A stretch of 64,000 bases of DNA from Polymyxa betae (Eukaryota; Endomyxa; Phytomyxea; Plasmodiophorida; Plasmodiophoridae), in contig RBZT01000861.1 of assembly GCA_003693705.1 (NCBI GenBank), forward strand, positions 1-64,000. The letters are read 5' to 3'. The notes beneath the pieces are model-generated. The model worked only from the letters and a program-made list of their open reading frames with translations. It had not been told where the DNA came from and made no database searches. Position numbers and translations under genes: made by a program. Each line of letters starts with the position of its first letter. The stretch's first letter is position 1. This document shows, one piece after another, positions 19,405 through 30,410 of this stretch.

Positions 19405-22400
19405 TTAATCAGTCTCCATCTTCGAAATACTCGCATCCGGATTCTTTTTCAAAATGACGAATCCTTCCAGAACGGATGAGACCGGAATGTATTCGTCTGT
19501 AGCTAATTCTGCCCGCTCATTATAGCCCAACAGTACCGGGGTCGTATGAGTCTGTAAAAAATTAAGTTCAATTGTTGTGAGATTTGAAAATATCGACCTG
19601 GAATCCAGTGATTGTCTTCGGTGAACCGGCCTGACCAACCGTATCGACAGCTTGACCAACACGAACTGACACCGGCAATGGGTTCAAGTTCTCATCCAAT
19701 GTCGTTAACATTCGGGGACGGATGGCCGTTACAATCGTATACAGAAGATAGTGGCGCTCGCCGAGAATGGTGTTCTTCATGTCGAGGGAGTGTAGGAAAA
19801 GAGAAAGAAGACCCCCCAGTCCAACCTAAGAAGAGTGAGCTTAAAAAGAGATAGTAATAATCAAACAGATACCTTGGAAACTAAGAGCCCATCAGAATAA
19901 TAAGGTAGGAGACTCAGCAGCCCTTTGCCAAGATGAAGGAAACCTTGAGCGATCCTGACGAGAAATAGGTGATTTGGTTCTTTATGGTAATAAACCGCCA
20001 GTTGTCTTAACATCTGAGCAAACCGATTGTCAAAGCAAATAAAGAGCACGTTGAAATCAATACCTGAGCAATCCGAGAGTTGTTTGTACCAGCACCGACC
20101 AATCCTAAAGCCAGACAGGCATTTTGTGATACCTAACAAGCCAATTAAATGCCTTAGAGTATAAAAATGGTTTAAAGACCTCTTCATCATGGTCGTGACT
20201 GAGTTTTGATAAGGTCTCGACAACAGCAACTTGAGGGTTTGAGATGGAGATAAGGCCAAGAGCCAAAGGAATGGCTCGCCGGGGTACAACCTTAGAAAGG
20301 CAGTTACAATGTTTTCGAAAGAATTGCATGGATTGCTACCTCACAGTATTGAAGCATATTGTCAAAGGTTCTTAGTACCATGGCAGCACCAAGCGGCTCA
20401 CCAAGCGCTATGGCTGCAATTCCAAGAACAGCTGCAGCCTGATGCTTGCTTTCCTCTTCTTTCTCAATATGTTCACCGACAATACTGAGAAATTTTTGGA
20501 CTTGAAGGACATTGCCTGTGCCAGCAAATGCACAAGTCTGATGAACATCGTGAGAGACAGCTAATAAGAATTTAATCATGATACCTGAACGACAATTTCG
20601 GTAAACTTCTTGATGGGATGCTCGATCACGCTCAGTGCTTCCACGATGGCTTCAGACGATTCACCTTTGCCAAGGTACAGCAGACCAAGACCAATGGACA
20701 AGAATCGTGCACAGCTATCATCAAGCTCTGTTGACGAACGTTCCATGAGACATTCAAGAATTGCACCAGATATCTGAGAATACCAATTAATTTCCAAAGC
20801 AAACAGAAAACAATAAAGAAGACGCAAACCTCATCACTAGACGATCCAGCATTCACTAATCCTAACGCAAGTGCAGTTTGACCAGTAATTTCCTGTAAAA
20901 TGTGACTTTGTGCAGGACTTCGATTCAAATACTTACGATAGACTGAGACGAATCAGAAAGAACGGGCATCAGCAATTCATTGACATCCTCTTTTTCTGTG
21001 CCAGCGTAAGACAGTCCCAAACCCATAATGGAGCTAATTTTCATATGCCTAGTCAGGACATAAGTATTGAGCTAATTATTTACCATAATTGAATACTTTG
21101 AAGAGTTGTCGATAACTTCGGAAAGAAGACCGAATGCAGCATCCATTTCACTCGATACTCCAGATGAAACTATACCGGTTGCAAGCAACGCACCAGCTCG
21201 TAAATACTCCTAAAAAGAGAATCAGAGTATATTCGACAATAAGCACAAACATGGCGCCGACCTGTGTATTATACGAGTACTTGTCAATGGTTGAGAAACC
21301 AGCTTCAAGATCCCACAAGAGGATCATTCCGACAGATGCTGTCGCGCTTAGCATACCGTGTTCCTGCATAATGTCAAAAGGCAAAACAAAGTCACTTCAA
21401 CCACCCACCTTGTTCTTATACATCCACTCTGATCCTTCGGGCAACATCAAGAGATCGTTTCCGAAACCTGCGTTGACGAAAGCGTTGACGAAGGTTGAGG
21501 CCAGGTTCTGTTTGGCAGAGTCAACAGTAACCGCGCTGGCTAAACAACAAATCAGTAAATGTGGAAATTGAGCAACTCTCATTACTGTTTTTCTTTCTTG
21601 AAGAACGAGATGAATCTGTTAAATGCGATTTGTAAATGTCCTCAGGCGATTTAGGCTCCAAAACATCGAGTTCTTTTGCAAGCTGCAGGAAATGTTGATG
21701 TAGCTTCGCGTTGCCCATGATTTCCATCATCTCTTCGTCGTCTTCATATTCAGCCAAGACTAACTTCTGAGAGGCTAGGATGAATCCCAGCTGCTTCAAA
21801 ACAACAGGATCTTTGCATGATTTGAAAACCTAATGCACAGATTAAAAGAGGCCTGCTTGTTCTGGATATCTTATCAGACCTCAGATATCGACTGTCGAGA
21901 ATTCATTTTTATGGCAACACGAAGGGCATCAGGAAGAGCCCCACTCTGTTCAGATTTGTCATTAAAAATTGGAGCAAAAATAAAGCTCGTACATTCGCGT
22001 AAATATCATAAACCACTTTAAGGGTCTTTAATTGCTCTTCAGAATCAACAACGTAGTTAGACGTTCGAAGCAGATATTGGCAAGTCTTATTGTAGTTGTC
22101 TGGTTTAATTAGTTTGTGAATCTTCTCCAAGCTGTCAACTCTGAAAAAATACACACTATGAGCTGTGAATGAAACAGCATAAATATAAGTACTCGATTAG
22201 AAGATCACAGGCTTCCGCTTCAGCATTTTGCAGCATATCGAACTGCAAAATTTCATCGATCAATGGCAGTAAATCATCGAGAGAGGCATCTCTTTCGGTC
22301 CGCTTGTTATATTCTAGACCGAGCTCTCCTGCGATAAATCTACAAAAAATAAGAAACGCCTTTCTTGAAGAAGTGTAAAAGCACAACCGAACATATTCGT

Positions 22401-23048
22401 GTCCCCAAGATCCGATTGGATCGCTAGAGCCCTGCAGCCGATACTTAAGGCTCTCGCCCTCTTCAATCTGAACAGTCATGCCAACAATAGAGATAATATC
22501 AGCAAGATATGCCTGGAGGATGATGAATAAGCAGTCAGCGAAATTTTGTGGCTTCAAAGATAAACCTTTTCTTCCTTTGTTTCCCATGAGCTTTGATACT
22601 GTTTAAACAAATCGTAATTGTCACGAAGAAATTTCAGCGGCTTTGGAACTGCAGTCATGGAAGATGTGGACGATCTAATTTCGTTCCGAATAACATTGAG
22701 AGTTTTAATGCGCTCTCCCGAACGAGCAGATTCTGCAAGTATCTGGATAAAAATTTTAAAATGGAATCAGCACTTGACGAGATAGATACCTCCATAAAAC
22801 CGTCTAGACGTTCCTTCAGAATCCGATCCTCTTCGGTCTGTAAAATCATCAGGTTGGATGTGGGCAAAAAACAATAAGAAAAAGCGAACCAATCCGGCAT
22901 AGGGGTCCTCTTTCTCAGGCTTCCCTGCAAGACTGGGGCGCTGGCTCAGAGGGATCTTCTCCTTCTCCAAACGCTTCTGCCTCTGCTCTTCGGTTTCTTC
23001 CTCAGCTGGGACCATGACCGTGGCTTCATTAGGATTATCAGCCGCCAT
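19405..23048 (-). CDS. PSMD2: 26S proteasome regulatory subunit RPN1 (PSMD2)
   Basis: This is the large base subunit of the 19S particle, which docks ubiquitin-like shuttle factors and Ubp6/Usp14. ATG 23048 starts [18 protein letters not shown], an acidic/Lys-rich N-terminus. Successive exons match Rpn1 along its whole length: [15 protein letters not shown]-type segment, [204 protein letters not shown], and the end [20 protein letters not shown]. The PC-repeat toroid and the C-terminal domain are therefore complete. Stop TAA is at 19405-19407. There are many introns of about 50-60 nt. Confidence 0.93.
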
Positions 23049-23538
23049 AGCTTTGCTTAACCAGAATGGAACTGGAGCGAAATAAAAAGGACACCAAAAG
23101 TAGATTTAAAAAAGGCTGGGCTGCGACCGGCTTCTGTTACACCAGTACGAGAAAAGGACTCAAATATTTCTTGGGTTGGGTGGGGTGCTGGGGTGCGATA
23201 ATAGAAGTTCGGGGGGCTGGGGCCACCATGGCAGGGGGACCTTAATCTCCGTGGTGTTCTGTGCTTAACTTCAAAGCAGTCCATCTTGATGTTCAAATTT
23301 TCAAGCTCCGCTTTGCATTGGATTACCACATTGTGTATCCCAATTGAAATGTATTTTTCCAATCACCCTTGTTCAGGAATGATAGCAGATCCTAAGTGAG
23401 ATGTAACAATTGTCGATGCTGTGATCTTCCATCCTCAGGGGAATCGGGAATCTTAAAATTTAAATCATTGTGACGGCATTGGCGAGAATTTTTTTGATCG
23501 ATCAAAAAGTACTAAATTCCAGGCCATTTGGGCTTGGT
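23049..23538. other. Divergent promoter region of PSMD2 and the TPR gene
   Basis: This is about 490 bp between the two divergent starts. It contains a G-rich strand around 23160-23250. No supported gene is present. Confidence 0.5.
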
Positions 23539-25122
23539 ATGCCGCCGGCAACCATGCTTGATACAGGGTTACCTATCATAAATGGTAGCCAGGCCCGGTC
23601 AGCTTTCAGCAAGAAACAAGCAACGCAGCGTGGTGAGAAATCGCCCGAAAGAAAGCGTACGACGAATCGGGTTTCAAACAAAACAAAGCCCACGCAGCGA
23701 GTCTCGTCACCGAGAAAGACTTTTTCATCAAAAAAGTCGACGAAATTAAGCGAAGAGGAAATTTTGAAGCAGCAGCTGGAAGAGCTGAAATCCGGGCAGA
23801 AGCCAAAGGACAAACAGGTGATGGAGATTCTAATGCGATTGTATAGATTAGCTCACAAAAGCAACCAGATCTTTTGCCAGGAGCTACTTCTCGCCGGATT
23901 CGTGAATTCGTATGTGGAATTCTTCCATCTAACGCATCGTACTGATGACCAATCAAAATCGCCTATGACCATCGAGGAGCTCGAGTTCGTCAAAAAATGC
24001 TTGTCCGATTCGGAGACAGCCCATCGCCAAAGTGAGCTCTTACAAATGATGACATTCTAAAACTGAATAGCGCCTCCTCAGGTAATTCAGAAAATATGTA
24101 CCTGGCTTATAAGAAGATCGCCAACCATTTTGCTGGAAAAGACGATCCATCGACAGCAATCTATTTCTTCGAGAAATGCTTAGAGATTGCGGAGATGATG
24201 AACAATCCCAACCGAGAAGGCGAATCGAATCATTACCTCGGTCTGATGTTTGAAAAGTAATCGATATCAGGCTCGCGTCATTACGATTCTGATCAGGCCT
24301 CGCAGACTACATGATATCGCTGCTGCAATTCGCTTCCATGATCTACACCTAAAGGCAGCTCGTGATGCCGGCGATGACGAAGGAGTCATGCTTGCAGGAA
24401 GACATCTCACTCAAATTTATCGCGTTCAGGCAGAAGAATTGCAGGTTTGTCAGGAATATTTCAATGCAAATTGATGTCTGATGCATCTTTAGGAGGCAGG
24501 GCAGCTGCAACAATCTGTTGATAGTCTAAGCCGTTGTTTAGAAGCCGCTTTAGCAGCCGACGATCGTAAAGCTGAAGGCTACGCAAACTATAAGCTTGGG
24601 ACAACGCTGACGGCGCTTGGTGATGCTCGAAATTCGATTCCGTATCTGGAGAACTTTTTGCGAATCAGCAGGCAGATTCAAGATCGTATTGGAGAAGGAG
24701 ACGCTGAAGCAGCACTTGGTCGATCGTGCCGAACTCTGAAGGAGAAGGCCCGAGCTATACGACATTTCGAGGCGTATGTCGAGATCGCTACCGAAAGTCA
24801 TCGAGAGGACGCCCAACAAAAAGCATTCGGCGAACTTGGAAGTATTTACAGTGAATTAGGTAAAAAATAACATCTAAATAAGGATCATGGCTCAATCATT
24901 ACTACAGAGGATTATGACAAAGCAATACATTATTATGAGCGAAATTACCAATTAACAAGGACGCAAGGATCACATAAAGAGCTGGATCTGGCTAGAACCT
25001 GCCTAGGGATGGTTCGGGGCGATTTCCTGCTTCCCGAATACCTGCAGATTATTACCAAAGATGTTAACGCCCTGATTCAGTGGCAATGCACTCGTACGCC
25101 ATTCGTAAACGATTACCAATAA
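23539..25122 (+). CDS. TPR protein, TTC29-like (axonemal)
   Basis: I start at ATG 23539 (MPPATMLDTGLPIINGS). A basic, disordered N-region (KKQATQRGEKSPERKRTTNR) is followed by EEILKQQLEELKSGQKPKD and then tetratricopeptide repeats in successive exons: YLAYKKIANHFAGKDDPSTA, IYFFEKCLEIAEMMNNPN, AAIRFHDLHLKAARDAGDDE, QSVDSLSRCLEAALAADDRK, YANYKLGTTLTALGDARNSI, AIRHFEAYVEIATESHRED, and KAIHYYERNYQLTRTQGSHK. The arrangement and length fit TTC29, a cilium/flagellum protein linked to intraflagellar transport and axonemal motility; TTC25 is the main alternative. Stop TAA is at 25120-25122. Its presence suggests a flagellated stage. Confidence 0.6.
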
Positions 25123-25580
25123 AAGCAAATTGCTTCATGAAGCTTTGCTTGGATCAGCTATCGTATTACAGAAAGTCAAGAACTTTTTGCGAAATTTTCA
25201 AACTGCGCAACTAACAATTTACGCAGTATTGTTTGAAAAAACTCGAAATTTTTATCCCCAATGATCAAGCCATACGTAAAAGTGACCTGTAACGTTGAAA
25301 AATGTGCTCAAGCAGAGACAAGCATTCTAAACGAAGCCTGTTGACATTGTTGAAACACATAGATTGAGTGCTTTGGGGTCCCATTGCAGACCAGATTCTG
25401 CAAAGCATTTCCCGATACAAATATCTCAAGCTGAACGGAGCGCAGTTGGCGCGAGACGGTTGCGGAGTCCGCAATCGGAGTGGGCGGGGCCACCTAATTC
25501 CTCAGCAAGTCTCCTACCCCAGTTTCATACACGCACACATAAAACACTCCCGCTCTTAGTCTTTCCCTCCATTGTCCACC
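25123..25580. other. Promoter region of the SR-protein gene
   Basis: This is 458 bp between the TPR gene stop and the SR-protein start. A pyrimidine-rich stretch (CTTAGTCTTTCCCTCCATTG) directly precedes the start codon. No gene is seen. Confidence 0.45.
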
Positions 25581-26388
25581 ATGTCCGGATACGGAAGCGA
25601 CGGCGACCGCGAGCGCGATCGTGGCTCTCGCAACGACAGCCACCGCGAACGCGAGCGTGGCGAACGCCGCAGGTCTGGATCGCCGCCGCCGCGACGTTCC
25701 CCGAAGGAAATGTACTCGTTGCACGTCCGTAACCTGGACCTTGACACCTCGTATGGATCTTCATTATCATATGACTGCGTTATTTACATCGTACAGGACG
25801 GAAGAGCTTCGTGAGCTATTCGCGAAATATGGCTCGGTTCGTGATGTGTACATTCCCAAGGATTATTACACCAAGCAGCCACGCGGGTTCGCTTATATCG
25901 AATTCGGCCTGAAATCCGATGCCGATCAGGCCATGTCCGAGCTGAACGGTATGAAAGTCGGTACCCGCGAGATCGCCGTCGAATACGCTCGCGGCGAGCG
26001 AAAATCGGCTCAGGTAATGCGCAGCCGTGATCGTGTGCGTTCGCCAGGCCGAAGCCGCCATGGACGTTCGCGCTCTCGATCGCCTCAACGACGCCGCTAC
26101 TCGCGATCTCCTCCTCGGCGTCATTCATCGCCGCGATACCGACGTCGCTCGCCATCGCCCCCGCCCCGACGCCGTTCTCCTTCTCCATACAGCCGTCGTC
26201 GCTCGCCTTCTCCAGTCCGTCGTCGCTCGCCATCACCCTACAGCCGACGTCGCTCACCTTCACCACGCCGCCGATCGCCTTCTCGTCGTCGCTCACCGCC
26301 GCCCAAGTTCGCCAGCCGCCAGTATTCGCGATCCCGCAGCCGATCGCCGCGCCCGGCGTCGTCCACGTTGTACCGCCATCTCGACTAA
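25581..26388 (+). CDS. SR-family splicing factor (one RRM plus RS domain)
   Basis: This nuclear pre-mRNA splicing factor binds exonic enhancers and recruits U1/U2AF through its RS domain. ATG 25581 gives an RD/RE-rich N-tail (SDGDRERDRGSRNDSHRE). A single RRM follows with RNP2 YSLHVRNLDL and RNP1 RGFAYIEF (residues about 43-120), interrupted by a 46-nt intron at 25751-25796. The C-terminal half is an RS domain of repeated RRRSPSPYS/RRRSPSPRR units up to about residue 245, where phosphorylation by SRPK/CLK kinases is expected. The layout is closest to SCL/SRSF2/SRSF10-like proteins, with the RRM after a short charged extension. Composition is G+C-rich with a strong codon bias. The high intron density of this genome fits with such a factor. 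Confidence 0.88.
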
Positions 26389-26760
26389 AGTCGTGTTGCC
26401 TAAAGACGTTTTTGTCGTTTCGATAAAGACCAAAAAAGATAAAGCCAACAGCGCAAGGGCTTCTTCGATATTGTCAAGCAGGGAAAAAGCACGAAAGCAG
26501 AGCAATATGTGTGCGTCTTGTTGTCGTGAATTTCACGCCGGTCGAGAGAGCCCCCTAGTAGCTTTCAATCAGGAACAAAAGGCAAGTCGTTGAATTGGAG
26601 AGAGAGCGAGAGAGAGAGAGGACTAGGGATTAGATACTGCTGAGGCTCAATGTGACAAGCCATCTAATATATTGGCAGATCGCTTCCTTGTAGAGTGAAT
26701 ATCATCGCCGGCACCATCAACCATCGTGTTCGTAACTTTTTCATTTATGGTTATAGGTTG
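26389..26760. other. 3' flanks of two convergent genes
   Basis: This holds the 3' region of the SR gene and of the TFRP-repeat gene. Apart from a GA-rich tract at 26597-26622 nothing was recognised. Confidence 0.5.
26597..26622. repeat. GA dinucleotide tract
   Basis: GGAGAGAGAGCGAGAGAGAG and its continuation form a simple repeat in the 3' flank of the SR gene. Confidence 0.8.
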
Positions 26761-27981
26761 TTATATCCATGGTGGCCGGCCTCGAATTGGGCTGGGATCT
26801 CTGAGCTTCGCTCTATACAGCCGTTCGAATACGGTCCCGGTTGAGCGCTGTCTTGCTAGGCGGCGGCTTCGGGCATTCACCTTTGGACGGAATGTGGCAT
26901 CGTGAACCGGATCCAGCTCTGCCCTTATCTCGCTCACGTATTCGTCACGTCGTTTAGCGTCTTCATAGAGTCGCTCTGAAACACGCCCGGAGCGTGGAGA
27001 TGCCTGGCTCCAGATCGCCGGATGAAATGTGCATCCTTGCATTTCTTGTGATTCTGTCAGCTTCTTCATACTGGCCGATTTCGTCATCTGGCGCTGCAGT
27101 CGCCTCACCGCTTCTTCATGTAGACGGCAGAAAACTGTTTTCGGCTTCGCTTTTGTTGGCTCTTGCTGCGGCTGTGAGCTCGTCTTGGTATTTTCTACAC
27201 CTTTGGAAAGCTCAACTCCAGTTACTGTCGCAGGCGACTCGCTGTGCTTTCTCGAATGTGGCGGCGGCGATAATGTCGGCCGAAACGTGCAGTTCAATTC
27301 TTCCTGCCGTTGTTGTTCCTGCCGGTACGTCTCCTTGACCTTCTCGATTCGCGACCGTCGGCGTTCGCCTGCATCCAGCAGCCGTTTGTAAACCGGTCCT
27401 CTGCTAATTTGTTGTACTGGAGCCACAATCACGGTTCTGTCGGCCTGAGCGTAGACTTGCAGATAGCGGCGCTTAACGATCTCCTCGCTCCAGGACGTCA
27501 GAAATGGGACCTGAGACCAAGCAGTGTTGATCAAACGAGACCAGGATCTGGTCTTTGGTACTTTTGTAAAACCTGGGTGGGAGCTGCCTTTCTGGAAGAG
27601 CTGCCGCAGCCGGGTCTTTGTTATTCCTGTGGCGATGATCACTTTATCAGCCGGCTTCTCTGCAGCTGCTTCGCCTGCAGAAATTGCGTCGTCGACTTCG
27701 CCTAGCTCGTCGCTTTCTCCATTCTGCAACGGCGACTCTTCTTCCGGGATCTTTCTAGCTGCATCCTCGTCAGGATTCGGGGTTTCTGATTGACTGAGGT
27801 CGTCGAAGGTTGGAGGTGACTGATCGATAGGTTGGCGATTGATGGCATGAAAGACGTCGCCAGTTGGCGTATGTGCCGGGTTCGACTCGGGGCCGTCGTC
27901 ATCATGATCATGGTTCTGGACGAACTCGGCTAGAGCTGCGACGGTCTTCTGTATGTCGACCAGCTTCGGCTCATGATCCAT
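26761..27981 (-). CDS. Protein with three T-F-x-P repeats, function unknown
   Basis: This is an open frame of 406 residues from ATG 27981. The first 120 residues are acidic and disordered (NHDHDDDGPESNPAHTPTGD). The C-terminal half repeats a module: CTFRPTLSPPP, CTFHPAIWSQASPRSGRVSE with RLYEDAKRRDEYVSE, and ATFRPKVNARSRRLARQRST with VFERLYRAKLRDPSP. Such 'TFxP...RLYxxA' modules occur in long, basic, coiled protist proteins that I associate loosely with the cytoskeleton. That is inference only. A 51-nt GT...AG stretch without a stop (ending ...GGTCTCAG before VPFLTSWSEE) could be a frame-preserving intron. Stop TAA is at 26761-26763. Confidence 0.6.
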   Translation of the reverse strand: MDHEPKLVDIQKTVAALAEFVQNHDHDDDGPESNPAHTPTGDVFHAINRQPIDQSPPTFDDLSQSETPNPDEDAARKIPEEESPLQNGESDELGEVDDAISAGEAAAEKPADKVIIATGITKTRLRQLFQKGSSHPGFTKVPKTRSWSRLINTAWSQVPFLTSWSEEIVKRRYLQVYAQADRTVIVAPVQQISRGPVYKRLLDAGERRRSRIEKVKETYRQEQQRQEELNCTFRPTLSPPPHSRKHSESPATVTGVELSKGVENTKTSSQPQQEPTKAKPKTVFCRLHEEAVRRLQRQMTKSASMKKLTESQEMQGCTFHPAIWSQASPRSGRVSERLYEDAKRRDEYVSEIRAELDPVHDATFRPKVNARSRRLARQRSTGTVFERLYRAKLRDPSPIRGRPPWI

Positions 27982-28190
27982 CTAGTCATGCAACAGCTCT
28001 ATCCTATCTAATATACGCCTTCATTTGTATAAAACAATCAGCAACCGTACCCCGAAATACGGATCCATTATTGAATGAAATCGCAACAATTTTCGAAAAC
28101 TTTGCCGAAAATGTATATCAAAGAGAAGACACAATCGTTCCTTTTCCGCCATAGTGGACAAGCATTTTATGGAGAGGCGAGCAATGTATT

Positions 28191-29949
28191 TTAGTACCGT
28201 CCTCGGCCAAGAATGGCCACGGCTGAACTAGAGAAGATACCGCCGTTGCCATAGACCAGAGCGCGCTTCGCGTTGTGAATCTGTCGACCTGTCGCCCTTC
28301 CAGTCAGCTGTTGAATTGCCTCGATTACCGAAAACAACGCCGGAGCTTCCCAGGGCGCCCCGAACGACAACAGCCCACCATGTGTATTGATCGGAAACAC
28401 GTCCTGGTCAACAACTTCAGAAACCGATGACGATGATGTCAGAAACTCTCCACCTGAATTCGCTTCAGGTCGGGCTGCGATGCGATTTCTTTCAGCTTGG
28501 ATTCGACGAAATCACCACCACAGCCCATCGGGGCCAAACCGACCGCTAACATGGTGGTTGAGTGGTCGCCAGGGAATACTGGCCGAACCCATCACCTTCG
28601 ATAGCCCGGATCAAACAGATCGGGAAGCAGTCGTACAGGCCAAAATAATCGATATCGTCGACGCCGAGCTGCGCCTTCGTGAAGGCAATCTGGGCCGCCT
28701 GAAAAAACCCTTCACATTTAACGACGCTTTCCTGCATGATAACAGATCCATAAACAGACCTGCTGACAGCTGAAGATATCTTCATGGATTTGATTTGGAG
28801 CAGGCGGATACAGACTACCCGAGGCTTCACCACCGCTAATTACGACCACCGATTGCTCTTCAGGGATCCGCGTCCGCCGTACGAATCCGTCGCTGGCCAG
28901 CACGACGGCGGCGGCGCCGTCCGCTCTAGATCCGCAATCATCCGATGCCGGTATTGGAACGTTCATGCACGATACCGTCGTGCGCATTCCAATAATGTGG
29001 TGAAGGGGGCGACTTCAGGTGATGATAGAACTTGCTGAAGCGAATGTGGTGTCCGAGTTAAAGCAGATGGATGTCGTGATGCCATCATGCTCATTAGGAC
29101 GCTACACATTGCGAATTGTTCGCGCGTTGTTCCGTATGTTCGTGATTGCCATTGCGCAATCCGATCGTAGCTGGTTTGATAAACGTCAGTGGACCGAGCG
29201 GATATCGAAGCAGACACGGTTTACCCATGAGGGATGACAGGAGATGGAAGAGATCCATCTGGCGTTTGGCACGATTGATCGGCTCGCTTCAGGAACTCAG
29301 CTTTCGATAACGAACTGACAGCATCGCCTTCAGCAGCCGACAATCAGCAAAACGCGAATTGTAGTTTTAAGATTCCTGTAAAGCAGGAAAGAAAACATCC
29401 AAAGCTTCTGCATAAAATTTGAAAGGCTGTATAAAACTTCTCCAAAAAAATTTGTGAACATTGCAGTTGCGTGGGCCCAAATTGGAGAGAACAAAGCCAT
29501 GATAGACCTGCTACGACGGCTACTGCCGACCTTCCTTCCGTTTCGATCAGACGTTTGGCTTCCTACAACAAGCCAACTTAATGAACTTCACAGCCAAACG
29601 ATGATTGGTTCATACCAGAATGGCACTGATCGGCCCGGCACCTCCTGTATCAATCGTTCGAACTATCACGTCACGTCTGGGCAGTAAACCGATCTGGGTT
29701 CCGAGATTGTGTGCCTCCTAAGGCGGATCTCAGCCTCTGGAAAACGTCTGATAGACGACAACAACCCACCATAAACTTTGGATCGGCAAGAGATGGGACA
29801 GCGATCAGGCCGTCGAGGTCGTCGATGCCGATGTTAGCGGCGGCCAGAGCCTGACGTAGGGCGTGCTGCATGAGACGAGATGGGGAAGGAACCGGGCGCG
29901 GGTTCAGAGCCGTCATCCCATGGCCGACGATTCGAACTGGCCGGGCCAT
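28191..29949 (-). CDS. Thiolase-like protein (SCP2-thiolase related, non-canonical)
   Basis: This is a thiolase-fold protein of the acyl-CoA/lipid metabolism superfamily. ATG 29949 gives MARPVRIVGHGMTALNPRP. Exons continue QALAAANIGIDDLDGLIAVP, VRTIDTGGAGPISAI, EAKRLIETEGRSAVAVVAG, DRIAQWQSRTYGTTREQFAM, SRADGAAAVVLASDGFVRRT, TKAQLGVDDIDYFGLYDCFP and NTHGGLLSFGAPWEAPALFS. The usual nucleophile Cys is replaced in the TGGAG loop, and the GHP histidine motif reads GAP. This pattern is, as I recall, shared with bacterial proteins loosely named acetyl-CoA acetyltransferase, and it suggests binding or a different chemistry rather than classical thiolysis. Stop TAA is at 28191-28193. An upstream in-frame GTG is not used as the start. 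Confidence 0.8.
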
Positions 29950-30410
29950 GAAGATGTTCTTGTGACGACGTTTGTGAGACACGTTTCAGTTTGGCGTCTT
30001 TATGCAGATTAATTGGAATTGATCCCATTCCATAGACAACAATACGACTTTTTCTACTATCTGTGGAATGGAAACTCTCAGATTTGGGGGATTGGAAGCA
30101 TCGATTTAGTTGGGGTTGCAGTTCTATTGCAAATTTTGAAACATTCGAAGACCCTTGCTGGCCCATCCGAAAACACCCATCATAATTGAAATTGAGTGAT
30201 AATTTGTATAATACGACCAAGTATGCGTTTTCATCAGGGCACGGCAACAAAGAAGCTATAATCATTTCGATCTTGGATTCATGTTACGAATATAAAAAAC
30301 ACTGATGACGCTCCTACTAGATGAGATATACCATATAATATGCCTAGCTAATAACAATTACATTAATCAAAGTGGAGAGTTCAGGAGTAGCCAGCGGATG
30401 CTGAATGATT
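29950..30410. other. Intergenic, no gene recognised
   Basis: This is AT-rich spacer between the thiolase-like start and the iPGM stop, with no supported frame. Confidence 0.5.

Noticed and set aside
23057-23362. 101-codon minus-strand frame upstream of PSMD2
   Set aside because: Lies in the G-rich divergent promoter region, and shows no conserved pattern.
25784-26296. 170-codon minus-strand frame antisense to the SR protein
   Set aside because: It is the complement of the RS repeat; low-complexity repeats leave several frames open.
29950-29982. Upstream GTG-initiated extension (SHKRRHKNIF) of the thiolase-like protein
   Set aside because: No ATG in the extension, and the ATG at 29949 directly precedes the conserved first strand.
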